64,000 nt of DNA. Source: Hirsutella rhossiliensis (lineage: Eukaryota > Ascomycota > Sordariomycetes > Hypocreales > Ophiocordycipitaceae). The position numbers and the translations under genes were made by a program. Shown here piece after piece: positions 35,031 to 45,732 of this stretch (positions are counted from its first letter, which is position 1; the number at the start of each line of letters is the position of its first letter). Where the stretch lies: NCBI RefSeq assembly GCF_020360975.1, contig NW_025408670.1:5270001-5334000 (forward strand). The letters are read 5' to 3'. A model generated the notes under the pieces. That model ran no database searches, had not been told where the DNA came from, and saw only the letters and a list, made by a program, of their open reading frames with translations.

Positions 35031-38000
35031 GTCCTTTTCCGGGCTAAAGGCTAGGCGGGGGGTCTTTCGAATAAACGTATAGTGCTTACCTAAGCCTTTA
35101 GCCTTAGGGCCTTTAGCTGCCTCGGTAGCCTAAAGGCCCTTTTAGTAGTCCTTAGTAGCTTATTAGACCTTTCTTCGTAGGTAGCTAATAAAGACTATAG
35201 GGGTTCCTTATATAGGGGCCCCTAGGCCTTTCTTAGCTAGCTAGTCGGCTAGCTCGTTACTAAAGATCCTTAGGTAGCTAAGGCACTAGTATAGCTATAT
35301 ATTATAGAAGGCCTCTAGGTTCGTTAAGAGCCTTTTAATACGTATAGCTAGGTCCGAGTAGCCTTTAACCTTTCGTATAGCGGCTTAGCTATCTATAAAG
35401 ATATAGGCCTCTATAAGGGGGTTAAGGGGGCTAGACTTTAGAGGCCGAGGCCTCTTAGCTAGGTCCTCTAAGACCCTTAGTATCGCGAATAGCTCTACGT
35501 TAGCTACTTTAATAGAGGGTCCTAGGTTCTCGTAGTACGCCTTAATAGGCCTATTTTCTAGGCCTATCTCGTAAAAGGAGTAAGCGTTAGTCTCTATAAG
35601 GGACCCCTTAAGGTACCCCTTAAAGCCGTCGGTATAGAAGACTAAGGGCTATAGCCTAAAGTCTTCTAGGCTAGCTAGGTTAGCTAGGAGGCGTTAGTAT
35701 TACTTCTTAGCTAAGGGCTTAGGGGCCTCTATTATTATAATAGAGGCCTTAGGCTCTAGAGCCTATAAGGGCTCCTAGCTAGCTTTCCTTCTTTCTAAGC
35801 TATAGTTAGGCCCTATAATAGCTACTAGGCCTTTAAGGAGGCGGAAGAGTTATATATAGGGGCTAATATAGCTTAAGGCTCCTAGGTCGGAGCCTAAGTC
35901 GGCGAGGTTATCCTATACGGCTAGGTTATAAGCCTACCTTATAAGGTGATTTAGTAGGAGGTATAGGGTTTAAAGGGTATAGGAGAGGCATGCTTTTTTA
36001 AACTATACCTTTAGTAGTAGGAGGGCTACTTCGGCTTCTAAGGCCCTAATAAGGGATCCTTTAAAGGCCCCTAGGACTTTTAAAAGAGCCTAGTTCTAAA
36101 GCGTTTAAAAAGGCTTTATTAGGCTCCTAGGGGTCTTAGGCCCCCTATACTAAAGCTAGGCCCCGTACTCTACTATCGAGGTTACGTAGGCTTAATAGAG
36201 CTACCTAGAAGCTCTAAACGATAGGCCTCTTTATATAAAGACTAGGCGGGATAGCCCTTTAAAGGCAGCTTATATAGAGGCTACCTTCTTTTCGATATAT
36301 TATTTAAATAGGAGCCTAGAGTTAAAGAAGACCCCTAGCTACTATACTAAAGGCTTTACTTTAAAAAATAGGCCTCCTACCTTTATACCCTCTAAAATAA
36401 GCTACCTTTACTTACTAAAGTAGATAAGTTCTATCTTAAAGGGGTCGAAGTAGACCCCTTAGTCCTTAGCTTATTCGAATAAGTTAGTAGCTATAGCTTC
36501 TAGCTACCGGACGTTCTTCTTAGCCGAGGTCGACGTTATAAAGATACTAAAATCGTTTATATAAGATAGCTAATACCCCTTAGCCGCTAGTATCCCCCTT
36601 ACGTATAAGAGGAATAAGATAGGGCTAATAGGGGACCCTTAGGGTACCCCTATTACTAGGTCCGTTAGGGGTTAGGTTTGCCCCTCGAAGGCTAGCTAGA
36701 TCTTCCTTTTAGTAAGGAAGTAGTCTACCTAGCTTATAAGGGCCTTAAGGAGGTTTAATTCCCTTAAGACCCTTATAAGCTATTCCTTTAATACGAAGTT
36801 AAAGGCGCCTTTTATATTTAATAAGAGGGTGCTAGTAATAGCCTTCTTATTAAACTCCTACTTCTTTTAGACGTAATATAGAAGGAGGAAGGCTATATCG
36901 ATAGCTAACCGCTATTTTCGTCCCCCTAGCTACGTAGGGTTTAGAAGCCCGGCCGTATTAGCTAAGTAGCTTAGCTAGGTAGTATATAGCTTTTCGAGGA
37001 CCTTCCCTAAGTAGTTAAGTAGACTTATAACCCTATAGGCTTTAGGGGTAGTATAGTCTAGCTTATTTTACTTAGGGAGTATAATTCCTATAGCTTCCTT
37101 CTACGCCTTAGGGTAGTATCCTTAGTTAAATAGGGCTTTATAGGCCCTATTAAAGACTATAGGAATAACCTTATAAGCGTATTAGATAGGAAGGAAGCTA
37201 AGGGAGTCTAGGCTAGGGGCTTTCTTATTAAAAGAGCTAACGATAGCCCTTTTAATCTCGGGGTCCTTTAGCTCTTACTAGTCCTACTTAGCTATGCCCT
37301 TACTACCTATAGGGCCCGGGGGCTCTTCTTTTTCTAGGCTCTAGGGGGGGCTAGGAGGGCTAGGGCTAGGGTCCGGGGTCGGAAAAAGGGTCGTTAAGAA
37401 GGCCTTATATTTTTCTATAAAGGTATTAGCTTTTACCTCTATCCTTTTTTTATATATAAGATACTTAGAAGGGTAGGGTTAGCTTTAGCCTTAGTATAAG
37501 AAAAGGCCGTAAAGACGTCCTTTCCTACTACTTTTACTAGGAAGCTCTCTTAGTATTGCTTTTTAGTAGCCCTAATAGCGTACTTAAAGCTATTTCGGGC
37601 CTTTATAAAGCTCTTCTAGCTCTCCTCGTCCTAGGCTAGCCTATAAGCCCGTTAGGCTAAGCTTAGGGCTTTCTAAAAGGAGGTTAGCTTATTAGTCTAC
37701 TAGGGTTTAGATCCCTTATAGGGCCTCTTTTTCGGTATCGCTATATTAGAGGCCTCTATAAGGGTTCTTATTAAGAGGGAGGCTATCCCCTCTAAGTCGT
37801 CTTATTTTATAGCCCTCTCTATAGCTATAAGGAGGTCCTATTCCTTCTTAGCTAGGTATTCCGAGAACGCCTTTTAGTTTACTTTCCTATAGTTATAGGT
37901 AGTAGGCCTAGCTAATAAGGGCCTATTAGGGCCCCTTAAGCTAGCTTCGAAGGCTATAGGCTTATAGTCTAAGCCCGTAGCCTTTAAGAAGTAGAAGTTA

Positions 38001-40515
38001 GCCTAGGTTAGTTACTTAAAGGGGCTATAGAAAGTAAGGTCTATAACCGAGGTCCCTTTTAAGCCTTTCCTTTAGTAGGTGCCTTCTATAGCTACCGTAA
38101 GGTCCGTTAGTAAGGAGGCCTTATAGCGGTCGAGCTAGCTAATAAGGGCTTCTACCTTACGGGCCTTAGAGGATTCTATAGATAGGTTCTACTAAGGGTA
38201 GTATAGGTTAAAGTCCCTTACTAGTAGAAGGGGCTACTATAGGAGCTAGGCTATTAGTAGTAGCCTTTCTATTATAAGGGGCCCTTACTAGCCTTAGCTA
38301 GCTAGGGCCCCTTTAGCCTCTTTTTCGTTATATAGGTTAATAAAGGTAAACGGCTCGGCGCCTTCTACCCTTATAGCCTATATATCGGGATCGTAAAAGA
38401 GGTCGAAGCTAGGGCTAGCTTCTATCTAGGCTTCCTTCCTCTTATAAGCTATAACCCTAGGCCTCCTATTAAGCTTAGGAAAGTTAGTAGAGGGGATAGG
38501 GGTTATAACGTTATAGGCCGGATATTATATAGGGATATAGCTATTATCGATCTTATAGAGGTAAGGCTCTTATAATAAGATAAGGTCCGCTCTTATTTCT
38601 AGGGCCTACTCTAAGATCGATAGGTTAGCTATTTCCTACCTATTAGTATTATATTATATAATACTAATAGGGTTATAGTTAGGCCTAGGGGGCCTAGGGG
38701 GCTTCGGGGGCCTTATAGGCGTAAGGGGGCTAAGGCTGTTAGGCATTAGTTATTCCCTTATAGACTCCGTATTATACCTTATTAATCGTAAGGTATTCTC
38801 CCTTATAGTTATAGTATTAGACCTTAAAGTAAGAGTATCCTTAGCTAGCCTTATAGCTAGGGTAGTTATAGTCCTTAGTTAGGTGCTTTTCTAGGTAAAA
38901 GGCATACCTAATAGGCTACCGGTAGGTCCGGAGGTTATAGCTAAAGGAAAGGCACCTATAGTACTACGTGCGTATAGTATATTCCTTATATACTTTAACT
39001 CGAAGCTATAGGCCTGCTATATAGAGGCCTTTTTTCCGGTATTCGGCCCCTATAGCCTTTAAAGGGACTACGAAGACGACCGATCCTACCTTTTATATTA
39101 GGCCTAGGGTGCCTAGCTACCTAGGCTGCCCTAGGATATCGATCCCGCTAAAGGTCTTAGCCTCTATAGCGAAGATATCGAGGATAGGGGTTTCTAGGAG
39201 GTTAAGGACGCTCCGGGCTACTAGCTTAGTCTAGCTAGTAGGAAGGTCGGCCGATTCGATAGGCAGTCCCTTAAGGTATAGGGACTACTTATTCCGCTAC
39301 TCTAGAAGTTTCTTCGCTATATAAGGTGCTTTTATCGTTATAACTATATTGCCTTTATTCGAAGTCGATAGAGCTAATATAGCTAGTTCCCCTATAGCCT
39401 TATTAAGCTTGTTACGAAGAGTAATAGGGCTAATAGTCGGCGTTAGCGATCCCTTCTTTAGCTTTAGGATAAGCTAGAAGTCTTCTTTTATATTCCTCTT
39501 AGCTAGGGCCTTAGCCGGGGCCTTAGCTAGGTCCTTAGCTAGGGCCTTAGCTAGGGCCTTAGCCGGGGTCTTAGCCGGGGCCTTAGGCGCCTTCTTTACG
39601 GCGACCTTTGCCTACGAGCTAGCTTTAAGATTTCCTTTTATAGCCTTAGGCTACTAGGCGGCCTTAGGCTAGTGCTAGGGCTATTATAGGGGCTATTAGC
39701 GGTCCGGGGTCCTTATAGCTGCCTTCTCGAGCCTTTCTATAAGGGTCTTATAAAAGGGTTCGATTTTTTAGGCTTCCTTAAGGGCCTAGAGGGCCTATTA
39801 AAGGAAGCCCTAGGCCCGGTCCCTTAAGAAGGGGTGCTAAGGCTAGGGCTAGGGTTACTATTACTATAGGCGTTAGAGTATAAGCTAGGTAGGCGTAGGG
39901 CTAATAGGGCTACTAAGAGTAGCCCTCTTTCGTCCCTTTACCTACTTAAGGGGCTAGTTTAGTTAGAAGTAGTTAGCCTAAGGTAGGGATAGGCTAGGCC
40001 TAAAGATACTAATCTTAGGCCCGCTAGGCCCGCTAAGCTAGATCGGGCTAGTAGCCTAGGTAGGTACTAAGCTTATTTCGTTATCTTTTATCTCGATATC
40101 CTCTTAGCCTTAGTCTTAGTCTCGGGCTTTAGGCTTCCCTTCTAGGGTCCTTAGAAGGCGTTAGCCTTCTAAGGCTTCTTTTAAGCGGGCCCTAGCCTCT
40201 AAGGTACTTATTTCGTCCCTTATATTAAAGGGGGGGGCCTGCCTAGGCCCAGGCCGGGGTCCTAGGTCGGGTCCGGGCTTAGTTACGTTTACAGGGGGTG
40301 CGTATTAGTTAGCGGGGGCGGGGAAGAGTTTTCTACCTATATAAGGGAAAACCTAGCCTAGCTCGCTATCTTTAGTAGTATATTACGCACCCGCTAGTAG
40401 CTGCGCGAGGCTATACTTAGGGGGGCGTAATACGCTACTTATAAGGGTTCTAGGCGTATACTTTTTTCGTATTTTAGGCTCGGTTTTAAAAAGTTAGCTA
40501 AAAAGACGTAATAAT
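35031..40515 (-). mobile_element. LINE D, inverted 5' segment
   Basis: This is full-length on its 5' side: on the minus strand it starts with the 5' UTR at about 40510, then ORF1 with the 7-unit minisatellite (39591-39508), zinc knuckles, the palindrome at 38640, endonuclease, RT and RNase H. It stops at about 35034 in AAGGTCCTTTTCC. The missing 3' segment of the family follows directly on the plus strand at 40526-41080, so 5' and 3' parts face opposite ways. LINE B is cut at nearly the same point. Confidence 0.8.
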
Positions 40516-41080
40516 GTTTTTTTAGGCTATAAAAGGACCTTATAAGAAGTCCTAGGCCGACCCTTTCGGCCTACTACTAACTTCTTCTTAGGGCTAGCTT
40601 CTTATTATCCTTCTTAAAGAGGGCTAATAAGGTAGGCCGAGACGACTACCGCTACGGCTAAGGAAGATATACGGCTAGGCACCTTATCTTAAGGTGCCCG
40701 AACTATAGGAGGGAAAGAGAGGTCCTTTACCGGGCCTTAAAGGGACGGAAGGAGGCCCTTAGCTTACCTTTTCTCTATAGTAATAAGGAAGGAAGGGAAG
40801 CCTTTCTAACCTTCTTAGCTAAAATAGAGATAGGAATAGCTAAGTAGCTCGAAAAAGAGTAACCTAAGGGCCCTAGGGCCCTAGGGGGGAAAAACACCGC
40901 GTAGGAGGAACTAAATTAACCTTTCCTTTATCTTTGCCTTTATAGCTACCCTTTCCCTAATTAGTTATAAGCCCCCGGGCTCTATAGCTAGCTAGGACTA
41001 CTAATAGGGGCCTAGGCCCCTATTAGCCTCGCTATAGCCCTAGAGGCTATATACGAGTAATAATATGAATAAAAAAAAGC
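40516..41080 (+). mobile_element. LINE D, 3' segment with poly(A)
   Basis: It starts at about 40526 with GGCTATAAAAGGACCTTA, exactly the point where the inverted segment (35034) leaves off. It then runs through the Cys/His C-terminus of ORF2 and the 3' UTR to an A-rich end (about 41070-41078). Together with 35031-40515 it makes a near-complete element with a 5' inversion. Confidence 0.78.
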
Positions 41081-41084
41081 AGTC

Positions 41085-41722
41085 TTAAAGGATATACCTT
41101 TTTCTATTATATAGGAACTTAAATACTAAGTCCCCTTTTCCTTTTACTAATATAAAAGAAGCTTTTCCCTAGTAAACTTTAGACTTAATTTCTTTATAGT
41201 TAATAAGGAAATTCTTATTAGATACTATATACCTAGTAGCTCCGGTATTATATATAAAATTAAAGATCCTTTTATTCTTATAACTAGGAAATCCTCCTTC
41301 TCTTACCTTTAAGACTAATTCCTTTATTCTAGGAATCGAGGCTTTTAGAGGTCCTAAAAGAGAGTTTTTATTAGCTTTTACTATAAGGGTATTTATAGAG
41401 GTTAAAATTACCTCTAAATCCTTAGACGTTTATATAGGGGTCGGAGCCCTAGAAAGGTCTATAAGGTCGATATTAAGGTCTATATTTTCTTACGAAGCTA
41501 TATTTAAGACCTTATTACTATCTTTTAAATCGGACTCTAGCTCGGTAATTTAAGCCTTCCTTCTTTTATTACTAGTGGAAATACTACTAAAAGGGGATTT
41601 CTTCCTAGAAGAAAAAGAAGAAGAAGATTTTCTCTTCTTAGAAATTCGAGTCTTATCGTCCCTTTTTCCTTTATTTAATACTTAATAAGCGGGAGCCTTA
41701 TTTAGGTATAATTTATAGCACG
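41085..41722 (-). mobile_element. Ty1/Copia fragment (gag end and protease)
   Basis: Read on the minus strand this contains a degraded zinc-knuckle segment (CYKLYLNKAP), a Lys/Ser-rich linker (SKKRKSSSSFSSRKKS) and a protease-like region with NTGATRYIVSNK, where the catalytic Asp codon has become Asn. Further on are KGKGDLVFKF and YIL-stop-DC. This order is that of the Copia gag-protease junction. It is only about 640 bp long, bounded by LINE pieces on both sides, and is the only Copia sequence I found in the window. Confidence 0.65.
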
Positions 41723-42371
41723 TATTAGAAGGCTCTTAATAAACCTAGAGGCCTTCTATAATATACGGCTATACTAATGCCCTAGCTACCTAAGGATCTT
41801 TAGTAACGAGCTAGCCGACTAGCTAGCTAAGAGAGGCCTAGGGGCCCCTACGTAAGGGACCCCTATAGTCTCTATTAGCTACCTACGAAGAAAGGTCCGA
41901 TAAGCGGCTAAGGACTACTAGAAGGGCCTCTAGGCTACTAAGGCAGCTAAAGGCCCTAAGGCTAAAGGCTTAGGCAAGCACTATATATCTATTCGAAAGA
42001 CCCCCCGCTTAGCCTTTAGCCTAGAAATGGACCTTATAAGAAGGCCTAGGCCGACCCTTTCGGCCTACTACTAACTTCTCCTTAGGGCCGGCTTCTTATT
42101 ATCCTTCTTAAAGAGGGTTAATAAGGTAAGCCGAGACGACTACCGCTACGGCTAAGGAAGGTATATAGCTAGGCACCTTATCTTAAGGTGCCCGAACTAT
42201 AGGAGGGAAAGAGAGGTCCTTTACCGGGCCTCGAAGGGATAGAAGTAGGCCCTTAGCCTACCTTTTCTCTATAGCACTAAGGAAGGAAGGGAAGCCCTTT
42301 TAACCTTCTTAGCTAAAACAGAGATAGGAACGGCTAAGTAGCTCGAAAAAGAGTAACCTAGGGGCCCTAGG
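41723..42371 (+). mobile_element. LINE fragment (RNase H to C-terminus)
   Basis: It matches LINE C from about 34165 (RNase H) to 34810 (end of ORF2) but lacks the 3' UTR. It breaks off at about 42371 within GGGGCCCTAG, where an inverted LINE piece begins. RIP-mutated. Confidence 0.75.
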
Positions 42372-42683
42372 TAGGAAATAGCTATTATCGATCTTATAGA
42401 GGTAAGGCTCTTATAATAAGATAAGGTCCGCTCTTATTTCTAGGGCCTACTCTAGGATCGATAGGTTAGCTATTTCCTACCTATTAGTATTATACTATAT
42501 AATACTAATAGGGTCGTAGTTAGGCCTAGGGGGCCTAGGGGGCTTTAGGGGCCTTATAGGCATAAGGGGGCTAAGGCTATTAGGTATTAGTTATTCCCTT
42601 ATAGACTCTATATTATACCTTATTAGTTATAAGGTATTCTCCTTTATAGTTATAGTATTAGACCTTAAAGTAAGAGCACCCTT
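42372..42683 (-). mobile_element. LINE F, first piece (inverted)
   Basis: This is the ORF1/ORF2 junction region on the minus strand, including the palindrome near 42480. It is interrupted after AAGAGCACCCTT (42672-42683) by LINE E and continues at 44927. Confidence 0.78.
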
Positions 42684-44926
42684 TTAAGTAGACTACTTCC
42701 TTACTAAAAGGAAGATCTAGCTAGCCTTCGAGGGGCAAACTTAACCCTTAACAGACCTAGTAATATAGGTACCTTAAGGGTCCCCTATTAGCCCTATCCT
42801 ATTCCTCTTATATATAAGGGGGATACTAGCGGCTAAGGGGTATTAGCTATCTTATATAGACGATTTTAGTATCTCTATAACGTCGACCTCGGCTAAGAAG
42901 AACGCCCGGTAGCTAGAAGCTATAGCTACTAACCTATTCGAATAAGCTAAGGACTAAGGGGTCTATTTCGACCCCTCTAAGATAGAACTTATCTACTTTA
43001 GTAGGTAAAGGCAGCTTATTTTAAAGGGTATAAAGGTAGGAGGCCTATTTTTCGAAGCGAAGCCCTTAGTATAGTAGCTAGGGGTCTTCTTTAACTCTAG
43101 GCTCCTATTTAAATAATATATTAAAAAGAAGGTAGCCTCCGTATAAGCTGCCTTTAAAGGGCTATCCCGCTTAGTCTTTATATAAAGAGGCTTATTATTT
43201 AGAGCTTCGAGGTAGCTCTACTAGGCCTACGTAACCTCGATAGTAGACTATAAGGCCTAGCTTTAGTATAGGGGGCCTAAGACCCCTAGGAGCCTAATAA
43301 AGCCTTTCTAAAGGCTTTAGAACTAGGCCCTTTTAAAAGTCTTAGGGGCCTTTAAAGGATCCCTTATTAGGGCCCTAGAAGCTAAAGTAGCCCTCTTACT
43401 ACTAAAGGTATAGTTTAAAAAGGCATGCCTCTCCTATACCCTTCGAACCCTATACCTCTTACCGAATCACCCTATAAGGCAGGCTTATAACCTAGCTATA
43501 TAGGATAACCTCGCCGACTTAGGCTTTAACCTAGGAGCCCTAAGCTATATTAAGCCCTATATATAACTCTTCCGCCTCCTTAAAGGCCTAGTAGCTATTA
43601 TAAGGCCTAACTATAGCTTAGAAAGAAGGAAAGCTAGCTAGGAGCCCCCGTAGGCTTTAGAGCCTAAGGCCTCTATTACGATAATAAAGGCCCCTAAGCC
43701 CTTAGCTAAGAAATAGTATTAACGCCTCTTAGCTAACCTAGCTAGCCTAGAAGACTTCGGGCTATAGCCCTTAGTCTTTTATACCGACAGCTCTAAGGGG
43801 TGCCTTAAGGGGTCCCCTATAGAGACTAACGCCTGCTCCTTCTATAAGATAGGCCTAGAAAATAGGCCTAGTAAGGTATACTACGAGAACCTAGGGCCCT
43901 CTATCGAAGTAGCTAATATAGAGCTATTCGCGATACTAAGGGTCCTAAAGGACCTAGCTAAGAGGCCTCGGCCTTTAAGGTCTAGCCCCCTTAACCCCCC
44001 TATAAAGGCTTATATCTTTATAAATAGCTAAGCCGCTATACGAAAGGCTAAAAGCTACTTAGACCTAGCTATATATATTAGAAGGCTCTTAACGAACCTA
44101 GAGGCCTTCTATAATATACGGCTATACTAGTGCCCTAGCTACCTAGGGATCTTTAGTAATAAGCTAGCCGACTAGCTAGCTAAGAGAGGCCTAGGGGCCC
44201 CTATATAAGGGACCCTTATAGTCTTTATTAGCTACCTACGAAGAAAGGTCTAATAAGCTATTAAGGACTATTAAAAGGGCCTTTAGGCTACCGAGGTAGC
44301 TAAAGGCCCTAAGGCTAAAGGCTTAAGTAAGCACTATATATCTATTTAAAAGACCCCCCGCCTAGCCTTTAGCCCGGAAAAGGACCTTATAGGAAGGCCT
44401 AGGCCGACCCTTTCGGCCTACTACTAACTTCTCCTTAAGACCGGCTTCTTATTATCCTTCTTAAAGAGGGTTAATAAGGTAGGCCGAGACGACTACCGCT
44501 ATAGCTAAGGAAGGTATACGGCTAAGCACCTTATCCTAAGGTGCCCGAACTATAGGAGGGAAAGAGAGGTCCTATACTAAGCCTTAAAGGGATAGAAGGA
44601 GGCCCTTAGCCTACCTTTTCTCTATAGCACTAAGGAAAGAAGGGAAGCCCTTTTAACCTTCTTAGCTAAAATAGAGATAGGAACGGCTAAGTAGCTCGAA
44701 AAAGAGTAACCTAGGGGCCCTAGGGCCCTTAGGGGGGAAAAACACCGCGTAAGAGGAACTAAATTAACCTTTCCTTTATCTCTACCTTTATAGCTACCCT
44801 TTCCCTAATTAGTTATAAGCCCCTAGGCTTTATAGCTAGCTAGGGCTACTAATAGGGGCCTAGGCCCCTATTAGCCTCGCTATAGCCCTAGAGGCTATAT
44901 ATAAGTAATAATATAAAAAATAAAAA
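42684..44926 (+). mobile_element. LINE E: 5'-truncated insertion inside LINE F
   Basis: It starts in the reverse-transcriptase region (AAGTAGACTACTTCC), keeps a YIDD-type motif near 42853-42864 and RNase H near 43780-43800, and ends in the 3' UTR with an A-rich tail at about 44914-44926. It is flanked by a 12-bp target duplication: AAGAGCACCCTT (42672-42683) and AAGAGTACCCTT (44927-44938). The single difference is a C-to-T change at CpA. This is a clear target-primed LINE insertion. Confidence 0.85.
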
Positions 44927-45716
44927 AAGAGTACCCTTAGCTAGCTTTATAGCTAAGGTAGCTATAGTCCTTAGTTAGGTGCTTTTCCGGGTAAAAGGCA
45001 TACTTAATAGGCTGCCGGTAGGTCTAAGGGTTATAGCTAAAGGAAAGGTATCTATAGTACTACGTATATATAGTATATTCCTTATAGGCCTTAACTTAAA
45101 GCTATAGGCCTACTATATAAAGGCCCTTTTTCCGGTATTTAGCCCCTATAGCTTTTAACGGGACTATAAAGATAACGGACCCTGCCTTTTACGTTAGGCC
45201 TAGGGTGCCTAGCTACCTAGGCTGCCCTAGGATATCGATCCCGCTAAAGGTCTTAGCCTCTACGGCGAAGATATCGAGGATAGGGGTTTCTAGGAGGTTA
45301 GGGACGCTCTAGGCTACTAGCTTAGTCTAGCTAGTAAGGAGGTCGGCCGATTTAATAGGCAGTCCCTTAAGGTATAGGGACTACTTATTCCGCTACTTTA
45401 GAAGTTTCTTTACTATATAAAGGGCTTTTATCGTTATAACTATATTACCTTTATTCGAAGTCGATAGAGCTAATATAGCTAGTTCCCCTATAGCCTTATT
45501 AAGCTCGTTATAAAGAGTAATAGGGCTAATAGTCGGCGTTAGCGATCCCTTCTTTAGCTTTAGGATAAGCTAGAAGTCTTCTTTTATATTCCTCTTAGCT
45601 AGGGCCCTAGCTAGGGCCTTAGCCGGGGCCTTAGCCGGGGCCTTAGCTAGGGCCTTAAGCGCCTTCTTTACGGCGACCTTAGCTTATAAGCTAGCTTTAA
45701 GATTTCCTTTTATAGT
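44927..45716 (-). mobile_element. LINE F, second piece (inverted ORF1)
   Basis: It continues LINE F after the insertion of E, covering ORF1 zinc knuckles and the 5-unit minisatellite (45596-45655). It ends at about 45716 and is followed by a run of 15 A (45717-45731). Its 5' UTR is missing. Confidence 0.78.
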
Positions 45717-45732
45717 AAAAAAAAAAAAAAAG

